From Phaeosaccion multiseriatum (taxonomy: Eukaryota; Ochrophyta, other classes): a DNA stretch of 64,000 nucleotides. Each line of letters begins with the position of its first letter. The stretch's first letter is position 1. Where the stretch lies: positions 2,666,001-2,730,000 of the forward strand of contig OZ218954.1 in NCBI GenBank assembly GCA_965112735.1, in the 5' to 3' direction. The notes under the pieces were generated by a model. That model had not been told where the DNA came from and did not search any database. It was given only the letters and a program-made list of their open reading frames with translations. This document shows, in pieces, positions 1 to 11,849 of the stretch. The position numbers and the translations under genes are program-made.

Positions 1-21
1 TTAATCCTTTGCTGTACACAG

Positions 22-3000
22 ATGATTCTCGACGGGCGGGTGTTCAGTTCCCTGATAATTCTGTGCATCCTCTTGGCAGGGGTCTTGGTTGGCTTGCAGA
101 CCTACCCCGATATTGGGGCCGCCCCTGTGATCACTGAGCTGGACAATATGATTCTCGGTATGTTTACCTTGGAGCTAGTGCTCAAGGTTATCTCCTTCGG
201 GCTCAAGCCGTGGCAGTTCTTGCTGGGCTCGCAAAAGGCCTGGAACTTGTTTGACCTCTTTATTGTCATCATGTGCTTTGCCTACAATGTGGAGAATGGA
301 TCGGTCGCTTTTCTCCGCCTACTGCGCCTAATGAGAGTTGCAAAGCTTGTGCGGGAGGTGCCCCAACTTCAGATGATCGTCATGGGCCTGGTCGGGGGCA
401 TGCGGAGCATCCTCTACATTGTCATTCTCCTTTGCTTGGTGTTCTATATATACGCCATTGCGGGTATTTACTACTTTCGAGGTGAGCGGCCAGAGAGAGA
501 GAGAGAGAGAGAGAGATATAGAGAGAGAGAGAGATAGAGAGGATCCAAAATATCCACTCATATCTCTCCTCTACCTTTACGTGCCTGCAGAGAACGACCC
601 GTTCCACTTCGACACACTCCCGGTTGCCATGGTCACTCTCTTTCGGGCGGCAACGCTGGAGCAGTGGGCGGAAGTGATGTACATCAATATGTGGGGTTGC
701 GACGTCTACACAGGGGACCTCTACATCAACAGTAACAGCTCTGCTGCAGCCACAAGTCCAGACATGCTCCTGTGTGATGCCCCTGCGGCCAACGCGTGGC
801 TAAGTATCTTCTTTTGGATCACGTTCATTGTCATCTGCGCTCTTGTAATGCTGAGCCTCTTCGTCGGAGCCGTCACCATGTCCATGACCGAGGTGCGTGC
901 GTTTGTGCTCTTCTCTGGCGCACCGTAAGCACCCCCCCCCCCCCCCCCTTAGCCACATCCCGTCGCTCCTCTCCCTTGCCTCCCGCAGAGTATGGCCATT
1001 ATGAAGAGCGAGAGGGAAGAGGCGAAGAGGGAGCGGCGTCTGAGAAAGGCGCAGCAGGAGGCTCAGGCCGCGCATGAGGAGAGGCGGCGGATCTTGAATG
1101 ACGTCGGTGAGTGACCGAGAAGGGAAAGAGCCAAAAACTTCTTTGGCGTGTCAGCAGACCTAATATATTATTATAATTACCAACCCCTACCGCACAGCTC
1201 GAGACATCGCAGCGGGCACGCACGACAGCACGCTCCAAGGCGCCATGAGCATGGAGATGACCGGTAAGGGCATGTGTGCAGCGGATCTAGACCGAAAGCT
1301 TGCTTCTTTTCCTCTTGCTGAATGGGAGTCTCCTCGTCTTTGTTTCTCCTCTTCTCAGCGCAACTCAAGTACAAAGCGCAGGCGGCCAAGGCGGCAGTGG
1401 ACAAGGAGGAGCTCACCAAGGACCAGCGGAAGATGCGGGTGCGAGGGCCTCAGGAGCAGAAACAATGGGCTTTGTCTGTCTTTCCCCACTCAAGTCAATG
1501 GTGTTGTTCTGTGTGTTTCTACCGGTCCTCAGACTTTGTTGGAGCGAGCATGGGGTGGACACGAACTATATCATGAAGACGAAGACATGAGCCACAAGGG
1601 CTGGAGGCAAAAGTACGCACGCCTGGCGGACTTCTGTGCGAATGTAAGTCTCTTCGGTTGGTGCGTGGAGCCTCGCTCTGTCTGAGCATCTCACCACTCG
1701 CGCCTCCCCCCCCCCCCTCCCCAACAAACCCCTCCACTGGCACTCGCAGTTGACAGAGAAGAGCGCGTTCAACAACATGATCACAGGATGCATTGTTATT
1801 GCGGCCATCACAGTAGGTGCGGCGACGTACGAGAGTGTAGACAACAGCTACTTTCTCCGGGCCTTCATGTGGGTGCTCGAGCACGTGATTCTGTGGGTCT
1901 TTACGCTGGAGATGGTCGTGCGCATCATTGCCGAGGAGTTCACGCCATGGTGAGTGTGCAGCTGGCGAGCTCGAGCCCGAGCCTGCCTCACTAGGGACGG
2001 TAGACTCGAGTGGCAGGCTTATACTTGCCCTCCCGTAAGCATACCCCCCCCCTCGCCCGTCGGCCCGCCCTCTGCCTGCTTACAGGATGTATTTCAAAAA
2101 TGCGTGGAACTGCTTCGACTGTGTCATCGTGCTCGGCTCCTGGGCTCCGTGGGGTGGCGTGCTGCTCGTCCTCCTTCGCCTGCTGCGTCTCTTGCGGATC
2201 TTGAAGCTCATCAAGTCGCTACCACAGCTTCAAGTCATCGTCACCGCTCTCATTATGGGTCTCAATGCCATCGGATTCATCGCCATCATTTTACTTATGG
2301 TACGTAACGTTCGTAGGAGAAGACTATGTTCACACGACGAGACACCACAATACAATCTTTTTTCTCCCCCCCCTCCTCTTCTCCTGCTCTGGTCAGTTTT
2401 TCTACTTCTTCGCCATCATCGGCATGCTCCTCTTCAGCGCGAACGACCCCTGGCACTTCGGACAGCTGCACTGGGCCATGCTCACCCTCTTTCGCTGCGC
2501 CACACTGGAGGACTGGAGCGTTGTCATGTATATCAACATGTGAGCGACGAGCTCTCAACAAGCTCTACGTCCCGCCAAGCACTGGCCTGGAAGCGAATCT
2601 TAATCTCTAACCTCATCCCATGTGCGTGCCCCCCTGTGCGCTTGCTGTGCAGGTACGGATGTGACGTGTACGGCTACGACGACTTCCCCGACCAATGCAC
2701 CAATCCGCAGGCGCAGTTCGCGTGGAGCAGCGCGTACTTCATCGTGTTCATCGTCATGGCCGCCTTGGTGCTGCTCACCCTTTTCATCGGAGTCGTCACC
2801 ACGAGGTGAGTTGGCGGACTCGGGCCTGTAGGCACGGGGAAGACAGATGCGCTTGCTCCACTTGGTTAGAATGAGAGCGCGTAGACCTTCAGTTTCTGGT
2901 GTTGGAGCAAAATCCAACGCCACGTTCACTCTCTTCTTTTGCGTAGTATGGAAGAAGCCACGGCGGATATGGAGCGCTGCCAGGAGACGGAAGAAGCCGT

Positions 3001-3942
3001 GCGGTACGTCAAGAAGCACTTCAACGTGCCCGACGAGCTGCTCGCGCTCTACCGACGCATCTTCAACTACCTCGACCTCGACCACAGCGGCTTCATCGAG
3101 GGGGACGAGTTGGGCATCGGCCTCGACCTTATCCACAAGAAGCCCCCGAGGGACGAACTACCCAAACTGCTGAGGAAGGTCGACGTGGACAACAGCGGGG
3201 AGATCGACTTTGCAGAGTTTTTGGAATTCATGTGTCAGGTGAGAGAGGAGGAAGGAAGGGCTCATGTTTGGCTTTTGTCTTCGTTACCTTTCGTGCCTCG
3301 TGCCGCTGCTCTCTGACGCATATATGCGCGTGACGGATATATGGTTGGTGCGCTTGCTTCGCCGTTCTTGAACTGTCTCAGCTCAAAGTGGCCGACAACA
3401 ATCGAAGCTCGCAAGGCCTTAGTAGTGGCCAGGTGAAGAGCAAGGTCATCGGCATCGTTGACGTGGTCACCGGCAAAGGCAAGGGCTCGAAGCCTCAGGC
3501 AGAGCCTTCTGGCGTTGATCCAACGGCTCAGTCTTCGCCAACTGGGGAAACTGGAGGAGAAGGTGCAGCCCAAAGCCCTTCCGACGCACCGGATATCGAG
3601 TATTCCAGACCCGAGCGAGACAAGGGAAGGGGCAGCATTACCAAGAGGCAGCGAAGAAGGTCATCCAATATAGACCAAGTAGAGGGGTGGGAACGACGCA
3701 AATCGAGCTTGGTCATCACCACCAAAGAGGGAGTCGAGTCGGGGGCCAAGAGCATGGAGGGCGATGAGAAGAACCCACGGCGGGCGGCTGGCGACGCCAC
3801 GCCTGCAGCACAAGCCGCAGAGACGGACAGCGAGGACGACTCTGACGACAGCAGCGACGACAGCAGCGACGACAGCAGTGATGATAGCAGCGACGATAGC
3901 AGCGACGGGGGGCCACCGCCTAAAATAAAAGGGCCGATCTAG
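22..3942 (+). CDS. Voltage-gated cation channel, two 6-TM domains plus EF-hands (5' partial)
   Basis: Exons: 22-481, 591-892, 989-1106, 1198-1263, 1359-1438, 1533-1643, 1750-1949, 2086-2299, 2397-2539, 2653-2805, 2947-3238, 3382-3942; phases join cleanly. Each of two repeats has hydrophobic S1-S3, an S4 with arginines every third residue (LRLLRLMRVAKLVR; LLRLLRLLRILKLIK), a pore loop with TLEQW or TLEDW, and S6. The filter glutamates suggest Ca2+ or Na+ permeation across a membrane. A charged linker joins the domains. After the second S6 come two EF-hand loops (DLDHSGFIEGDE, DVDNSGEIDFAE), then a Ser/Asp-rich tail with a DDSS repeat. The first exon follows a splice acceptor at 20-21, so the gene starts upstream. 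EF-hands after the last domain fit domains III-IV of a four-domain Cav-type channel; a two-domain channel is the alternative. Confidence 0.9.
3838..3906 (+). repeat. Coding Asp/Ser trinucleotide-like repeat
   Basis: Imperfect tandem GACGACAGCAGC-type units encode an Asp-Asp-Ser-Ser run at the channel's cytosolic C-terminus. It is in frame and probably length-variable. Confidence 0.8.
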
Positions 3943-4010
3943 CTATTTTATCAAGTTCTTAGGTTGTTATCATACACTCTCTCTTCTCTGTGCGCCACGC
4001 CACGGTCCTG

Positions 4011-6829
4011 CTATTTGTTGGCGAGCAGGGCGAGTTTGTTTGCAATAGCGACTCTGGCCATGTCTTTGTACGCCTTGTTGGCGGCCACCTTGTCCATGTT
4101 TTCGTATATCTGGCTGTAATGTCCGGGCCCACTGGGGGCTCCGCGCAGATTGGCAGACACGGGGATGCGATACCCGCAGTCCTTTTTCGAGCCCAGCTCC
4201 CCGTACCCATTGCTGCTCCCCCAGTTGGCAAAGCACTCGCACTCCCCAGTCCTTCTATTGCACACGCCTCTGTTGGAGCACGGTTCCTCCTCTGTGGTCC
4301 CCATGACGGACGTGTACCCCTCCAGAGTGGCGTTGTCGAAAGCGAAGGTCACATTCCCACTGCCGGCGAGCCCTCCATTGGCATCGTCGACAAGGAGGGA
4401 CGAGTCCGCGGTGAGGTCAGGCACATCCGAGTGCTCCGTGAGGAACGTCACCGACACCACTGCGGGGCTGACGGCCGCGGAGGACTCGCACAAAGAGCCA
4501 TTGTGGTAGTCCACCACCACCACATCGATGGATGTCAAGTCCTCCAGCGCCTCTTCCAGCTCGGCGCTGGTGGCGTTGGCTGCAATGGGCGCAGTCTCCT
4601 GCTGGCGAAAGGTCAGCGTGAAGGTGCCGTTGGTGGCGGCGCACGAGAGCAGCTGCGTCTCCGCAGAGTCGTCGAAGGTGGCGGGGTCGTCCCCGGTGGG
4701 GCACACCTTCTCAGTGCAGGCAGGACCAGTGTAACCGTCATCGCAGAGACAGCCGTGGATGCGGTGAGCGTCCCAGGTGTAGGCATTGTTGGGGTCTGTG
4801 CCGTATGTGGCCTGTGCCAGGTCCCCGTTATCTTCGGAGAACAGCGCAAGCTCTGCCATAGTCATGCAGCGGCCGTGGTCGCTGCACACGGGGCTGGAGG
4901 GGCCGTCGCTGCGCGGACACACCATGTACTCACAAGCGGCGCCGTAGAAGAGCGAATCACACTCGCACACGCCCGTGTTTGGATTGCACAAGCCTCCGTC
5001 TTGAGGTTGGAAAGGCACATAGAGAGAGGGAGAGAGTCAGAGGACGAGAAGACAAAGCTCAGAGCTCACAAGCTTGAAAGGCACGCGCACCTGAGCACTC
5101 TACTCGGACGTCGTGGGACTTTTCGTCCTCCGTAGGGTAAGAGAACCAGCTCAGGCCCGCTGGACATGGGCGTTGGGAGCAGTCGCCGGTGAGCCATCCG
5201 TCCACGCACTCACACGCAAAGGTGCTCTCGTCGCACGTGCCATGTCCGCTGCACGCAACCTCCCCTGGGCACCCCCCCGTCTCGGTGACAGCATAGCTTT
5301 GGAAACACAGGACAACACAGGCCAGGGTCGGGATACCAGCATTAGAAGACAAGAGAGGAGGAGAGAAGAAGAGAAAAGCAGTGCTGGGTGACCACGTTGC
5401 CAGCCTTCTCTCCAACCTACCCGCAATCGCCTCTCGTGCCGGGCCCTCCCAGTCCGTCGCTGCTGCCGAAGATGTCCGTATTGCTGTCGTAGCACTCGCA
5501 GCTCCCCGTGCGGAAGTCGCAAAGGCCCCGGTTGGAGCAATACTCATTCTCTTTGGTGCCTTTGACGGACGCGTATCCCTCGTTATCGGAGTCGTACACC
5601 GTACTACCGTCCGCCGTCACCTTCGGGTACAGTGAGTGCAACACTTGGCGTGAGACAAAAAGAGAGGGGCATGGGAGGCGAGGATGCGGTTGTGTACCTG
5701 GACAGGGGGGTCCAGCGAGCCTCCGGATAGAGAGCTGGTGAAGGCCCACATGGATTGCAGGCTGCCGAAGTTCTGCTCGAACTCCACAGTGATGACGTTG
5801 ATGGCCGTGGCATTGCACGCCCCAGAGCCCGGCAGCGAATAATTTACTGCCACCGATGGCACAATGGAAATTGCTTCGAGGGAGGCTTTGAGGTCCTCAG
5901 CCGATACATCATAGGCCATTGTGTCGGACACCTGTGAGTTACAAATCGCGACGGGAGAAGCACCTTTCAGTCATTGAAGATCGAGCAGGTGGGCAGCTTA
6001 TAAACCCCCAGTACCTTGTCTTCAAAGTAGAGCACCCACGTCCCTGACGTGGCACCACACACGACCACCTGGACCTCGTTGGCCTGGCCCGTGGTGAGCG
6101 GATCGTCCCCGGTGGGGCACTCCTTGAGGGAGCAGTCGTAACCCGTGTACCCCGAGTCGCACGCGCAGCGATGGAGCTTCTCACCATCCCACACGTCTGA
6201 GCAGCACAGGCCACAGAAGAGGTCAGAAGACAGATAAATGATTTGGGGGCAGGATGGGGCAAAAGGGACTAGCTTACCGTCATAAGAGTACTGTTCCGCA
6301 TCACTGTCTCGGTAGTCGGCCGCATAGTCCGTGAGAGCCAAGCACTTTCCGTGGTCCGAGCAGCGATTGGGGCACATTGAACGCTCACAAGCACTACCCG
6401 TGAAGCCCTCCATGCATTTACACCTGTGGTGTCGGGGAGTGGGGACAGGAGAACAGAGTTTCCATCGATCAGGTCACGAAGGATAGAGAGGGCCGTCATG
6501 TAGAGCCTCCTCTGAGAGAGGGCCGTCATGTAGAGCCTAGTTCAAGGCGTTTCCCTTGTCACCTACCTGCCCTTCTTCAGATCGCATTGGCCTCTGTTCG
6601 AGCACGTGGCTGGTGCGTGAGCCTCGTCAACGCCAGAGGCCTGATCGCTCCAGGCCAATCCAGTGGGGCAGCTCCTCTCTGAGCAGTCCCCCCCCTCCCA
6701 CCCGCTCCAACATTCACACTTGTTGTAGTGGTTGCAGTCACCGTGGCCACTGCAGCGATTCGCACACATCCCGACCACTGGCCGCACCAAGGTCATGAGA
6801 GCAAACACTGCTGCTAATACCATGGACAT
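4011..6829 (-). CDS. Secreted EGF-like/tenascin-like Cys-rich protein
   Basis: Minus-strand exons: 6829-6567, 6423-6278, 6196-6015, 5931-5698, 5620-5421, 5296-5091, 4999-4011; total 2,220 bases, 739 residues, all phases consistent. The start at 6829 gives a signal peptide (MSMVLAAVFALMTLVRPVVG), so the product is probably extracellular or in the endomembrane lumen. EGF-type motifs recur (CSGHGDC, CSDHGKC, CSGHGTC, CSDHGRC, CSNRGVC), with C.C..G..G.DC tails followed by CPTGDDP. Intervening segments of about 80 residues look like beta-sandwich spacers. The C-terminus has no clear membrane anchor. The function is unknown; adhesion or matrix is an inference. It is convergent with the channel (68 bases between stops) and divergent from SDA1. 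The acceptor of the fifth exon (5621-5622) is the least certain. Confidence 0.85.
6488..6538. repeat. Two-copy direct repeat in intron
   Basis: The motif AGAGGGCCGTCATGTAGAGC occurs twice, about 26 bases apart, in the first intron of the EGF-like gene. Confidence 0.8.
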
Positions 6830-7253
6830 TTTCTTGGTGCCTTGTCTTCCCCGCTTGGCGCTGGCGCAACCGTTGCTCAATGTACCACCCTGTCCTGCGA
6901 AAGCCCGCTTCCTGCTCACGCCAGACCCAGCACGCCCTCCCACCCCAGAATCCCGGCTTTGAAGCTCTCTGGCCTTATTCATTGGCTCCCACCTTCCCCA
7001 TCGGAGGTGACGCCCCCCCCAGCTCATCCCGCCCTGTATCCTTTGCTCGCCGTGAGACAGCGTTTGTGAGGAATTTCTGTAACAGCGTTTCCCGAGGGGG
7101 TTGTAGCTAGGTGTGTTTGGGTTTAAGAGGCCCAACCAGAAAGTGGGACCAGCCCTGGATGGCCTTCAGTGCCAGGGAGAAGAGCTCAGCAGCAGCCCAC
7201 GCAAGGGCATAGCAGCAGCAGGAGGAGGAGGATCCCCCGGGGAGAAGAGCAGG

Positions 7254-10200
7254 ATGGGCGGGATGCGCGGAGCCTCGCACAAAAGGGTGGAAATCGTGCT
7301 GAAGCTGCCCCAGCTGCAGAACCTGATCAAGAGAGACCCCAAGGGCTACGAGGAGGAGTTCCAGCAGCAGCTCAGGAACCTGTACAGCGAGATACAAATC
7401 TTCCAACTGAAGGTGAGTGGCCAAGCCACGGTTTTTTGTTGCTGTCACGAGCCCGCGCTCTGAAGCACCTCCTTCCAGTGGCACCTCTTGGCCTCTCTCC
7501 CTCCCCCCCTTCTCTCCTCTCCTGGCCACTGAGAATCCCGGTTCACACTCCCTGATCGGCTCGTCTCTTCTACCTACCTGCAGCCGTCGAAGGATAGCGA
7601 CAGGTTTGGAGAGCTCATCTCTTTCACCTCTCATGTGGCGCACCTCTTTCCAAAGTGAGTGAGTGAGTGAGTCTCTGCGGGTGTGGCGGGACAGGGGGTG
7701 CGGAAGAAGGACTTGTGCGAGAGGGCAGCATGTCTGACTCCCCTTTGCTTCGCCATGTCGTGCCCTCCTCTCTCCAGGCACTGCAAAGATTACCCGGGCC
7801 AGCTCATTAGCCTCTTGGAAGAGCACGCAGGTGAGCAGCGGCCTTGCCTTTAGAGCTTTCTGTCCCCAAGGCTTTGAGAAGATGCTTCCTCTCCTCGTGA
7901 GGGATAACTTCTGTCCTCTGATGGCTCGGAGGCTGACCGTGTCTTCCTCCTCTGGCGTGGTCCCCCTTGTCTGCCCCCTTCAGCCACGCTCCAGCCAGCG
8001 CTCCGCGTCAAACTCGTACAGGCCCTGATTCTCATGCGCAACCGAGGGGTGCTGAACCCCACGGACTTGCTGCAGGTGTTCTTCAAACTGTTTCGAGTTA
8101 AAGACAAGGTAGGCTTGCTGCTCCACGTTGAAACTTCCTTGGCGAGAGCGTTTCTGACTCCGCGAGTACGTGCTTACACCTCCTTCAGAACCTCCGCAAG
8201 CTGCTCTTTGCGCACATCGTGGGAGACATTCGGAACATCAACCTCAAGGCGCGAAACGAGAAGGTAGGAGAGAGGGTCTGAAGGGTAGGAGAGAGGGTAC
8301 TTGGAAGGAGCCTGCTCTCGATAAGGCTCGTGCTTGCTTCCCCCTCCCCTCTCCTTCCTTTCCCTTCCACCCCTCGCTCCTTCAAAGCTATCGGTAACGC
8401 ATGCATGTCCGTCCCCCTACACCCCCCGTCCCCCGCTCTCAGCTGAACCGAACGCTGCAAGGCTTCATGTACGCCATGCTGTCTGACGTGAGCGGCAGCG
8501 AGGCGTGTCTGGCAGCCAAGAAGTCTCTCGACGTCATGGTGGAGCTGTACCGCTGCAAGGTGTGGACCGACAGCAAAACTGTCAATGTCATCGCCTCTGC
8601 CCTCAACAGTCCTGACACTAAGCTGGTAAGCACACATTCAAGACAGAGAGGACTACAGGCATAGCTCTCGTCGGGTGCTGCTACCCTGGCTTGCCGCAGA
8701 CTATGTGGTGGGCGAGTCAAACTGTGGCTCGCTGGCCCATCACATCCATTCTCTTTCCAGACTGAGCCTTGTCCAGGTATTCAATGACTAACTAACTGCC
8801 CTTCTGTTCATACCCAACACATGTGCCTCTCCCCAGATGTGCACGGCTCTGAATTTCTTCCTCAACATTGACGGGAGGATCGCCGATGACGAAGATAACG
8901 ACGGGATGGAGACCACAGAGGTGAGCGGAGCATACCCTCCAGAGTGGGAAGATGAGGGGCGCGTCGCGTGACAAATGAGCCCCGCTCCTCAACGGAAAGA
9001 GGGGCGAAAGAGGCGTTTCCTCTCTCCAGCGCATCCACCAATCCACCCTGCCTCTCTGTGCGCAGGTCAACGAGCACGAGCACGCCAAGAAGACTGCAGC
9101 CAATGCCACCAGGATTAAGAGAAGCAAGGCTGCGAATCGGAAGGTTCTGCGAAAGAAGACGAGCGAGAAGGAGAATATGACGCACCTGTTTTCTGCCATT
9201 AGTCTTCTCAACGACCCGCAGGGAGTCTCAGAAAAGGTGAGAGGGCAACAGGGTCGATAGCACAGCCACAGCACAGCCACAGCACAGCCACAGCGCAGCC
9301 ACAGCTATGCAACCAAGTTGGGCCCATCATAACGCATCGCACTTCCACCCCACCAACCACCCCCTTGCCCTGTCTGTGTCGGTGTTGTTGCCGCTGTTCT
9401 GTGTGGACTGTGACTCACCTGTGACCTGTGACCAGGTGTTCAAGCGACTGCGTGCCTCCAAGGAGCGCTTCGAGGTGAAGCTGCTCATGATGAACTTCAT
9501 CTCCAGAGCCATCGGCAGCCACGAGCTGCTGCTGCTGCCCTTCTACAGCTACTTGCAACGTTACGTGCAGAGCAGCCAGCGCAACGTGACCAACATCCTG
9601 GCCTTTGTGGTGCAGGCTAGCCACCACCTCGTCCCTCCGGATGAGCTTGCCCCCATCATCAAGTCTGTGGCCTACAACTTTGTCACGGAGGTGCGTAGTG
9701 GAAGAGGTTATGCCGGTGCGGGGTAAGGAAGGACCGTTGCTCTGCTGGCCGCCGCGCGACCGTCTTTGCTTTCACCAAGCAGGCTGCTGAGGAGAAGCGA
9801 CAACACACAGAGAGAAGCCGCCTTCGCCCCTCTTATCCTGTGAGCAGTCCATCGCCCTCACCGCCCTTACCCCCTCCCCCCCCTCTGCCCACTCCATCCT
9901 CGGTGGCTGCCCCCCTCCCCTCTCAGCGCTGCGCTTCGGAAGTGATCTGCGTGGGCATCAACGCCATCCGCGAGATTGTGCACAGAGTGCCAGCCCTGCT
10001 CGACGAGGAGGACATGGACGACTTCGTTCAAGACCTCGCAGCATACAGGTTGGTTGCTTGCTCGGTTAGTTGCTTGCTTGCTTGTTTGGTTGGGCCGCTA
10101 GGGCTGGCAGGGCGAGGAGAAGAGGGGTGACATGGTCACATTCTGTGCATCAAGGCCTGTCCTACCCCTACCTCTCCAGCGGCCCCAGCGCCTTTGTGCC

Positions 10201-11797
10201 TTGACCTGCCTCCCCAGCTTCTTCTCACAAAAGCCTCTCCCGCTCGGTTTGTCGTCTGATGCGTTTGTCTTGTCCGTTGGTGTTGCCTTGCCACTGCAGC
10301 AAGTATCGCGACAAGAGTGTGGTCATTGCTGCCCGTGGCTTCGTGAACTGTGTGCGAGATGTGTACCCGGCCCTTCTCAAGGGGAAGGATCGGGGCAAGT
10401 TCCACGACAAGGCGGCCCGGCCCGCCAAGTACGGAGACACCAAGGTGCACGAGGGCGTGGAAGGTACGTGTCTGGGTGGTGGATGGAGGGTGAATGGATG
10501 GTGGATAGATGGATGGCAGTGGATGGATGGAGGGTGGATGGAGGGTGGATGGATGGTGGTTCAAGATAAGTGGGATATGGCACGCGGTGGGGGGGGGGGG
10601 GGGGGGTAGATGGTCGGAGGCTGCTTGGTTGGGCTGTTCGGCATCTGCAAGCTGCGTAAGGTGCTCTGAGGCAGAGCTTTAGACCAGTACGGTCTCGCGT
10701 ACTCCTGCTGTTGGGGTGTGGTTCTCAGCTGTCGCCTCCACTCACCTTTGGTTTCCTTGTGGTCTGCTTGTTCCACCCTCAGGCGCGGAGCTCTTGCACC
10801 TGCACGAGCAAGGGCTCTTACCCTTCGACGAGATTGATGACGAGGACGGCGGAGAGCTCGGCGAGGAGGAGGAGGAGGAGGAAGAGGGGGAAGACGGCGA
10901 GAAGGAGGAGGAGGAGGAAGAGGAGGAGGAGGAGGAGGGGAAGGGGGAGGAGGAGGAGGAGGAGGAGGAAGGGGAGGAGGAGGAGGAGGAGGAGGAGGAG
11001 GAGGAGGAGGAGGCCCCGCAACTCGTGCCTGTGGCTGCGGCTGCGGACGGACCAGTCGATTTGCGGGCCATCAACATCCCGCAGAAAGACAGGATTGATG
11101 CCAATCGCGTCCTCACCGCGGAGGACTTTGCGAAGATCAAGAAGCTCAAGGTGGCGGCGGGACGGGTGAGTAAGACAAGAGGCTGAGAGAGAGACAGAGA
11201 AGACGGGGGGGGGGGGGAGAGAGAAAGGAGGAGGGAGAGGTAGATAAAGGGAAGGGATAGAGAGGCGATTGGTTGCATTGGGTGTCTCGGATGTTGGGGG
11301 ATTTCAACCACTGAGAACCCTTATCGCTCCTTCCCTTCCCCTCCACGGATGCAATGTGCGCTCTTCCGTCTTTCGTCACGAACACGCTACAGGCGCTCAA
11401 GGATCCAAGCTACAGCAAGAAGCGCAAGCTGCAGGAGGTGGAGGAGGACGATATGGAGGACGAGGAAGACGACCAAGGCCAAGACAACACGGCGGTGTCG
11501 GCGGAGGACCTGCAGGGCTACAAGGTGAAGCGGAGAGCCACCCTGGAGGAGCGCCTCACCTCTGTGCTGACAGGGAGGGATAAGTTCAAGGAGCGCACGC
11601 ACGCAGGAGGGCTGACCAACAAGGAGAAGGGTCGCAAGAAGAATTACCTAATGCTGAGGAAGAGCATGCAAGTCAAGCAGAAAACCAAGATGGCAAGCAA
11701 GGTCATCAACAGAGCGAACAGGAAGAAGGCCAAAGGGAAGGGCCAAGAGCACTCAGTGCAGCTGGCTCGGGACAAGAGGAAGAAGAGAAGGACATGA
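7254..11797 (+). CDS. SDA1: SDA1 homologue, 60S ribosome biogenesis and nuclear export
   Basis: Exons: 7254-7412, 7584-7654, 7778-7830, 7984-8108, 8189-8263, 8443-8625, 8837-8920, 9066-9236, 9436-9690, 9927-10048, 10300-10463, 10783-11165, 11393-11797; total 2,250 bases, 749 residues, near the family length. SDA1 (SDAD1) is a nuclear HEAT-like factor on pre-60S particles. Recognisable blocks are [19 protein letters not shown] near the N-terminus, [33 protein letters not shown], a [13 protein letters not shown] segment, and the C-terminal basic block [20 protein letters not shown] and RKKNYLMLR. Exon 12 carries a long Glu run (about 10860-11012) interrupted by Gly. Upstream in-frame sequence reaches 7113 but only from a GTG, so I start at the ATG at 7254. 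It is convergent with the next gene, with 52 bases between stops. Confidence 0.95.
9252..9304. repeat. 12-base tandem repeat in SDA1 intron
   Basis: About four copies of AGCACAGCCACA lie between exons 8 and 9. Confidence 0.8.
10480..10560. repeat. TGGA-rich tandem repeat in SDA1 intron
   Basis: Imperfect GGATGGATGG/GGTGGATGG units follow the donor at 10464. A run of about 17 G starts near 10589 in the same intron. Confidence 0.7.
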
Positions 11798-11849
11798 GGT
11801 GCTAAGCGCCTCCGCCTCAACGTACAATATAGCGTACATTGTAATTGTG

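Noticed and set aside
7113-7253. N-terminal extension of SDA1
   Set aside because: The frame is open but begins with GTG, not ATG, and the added residues do not resemble SDA1.
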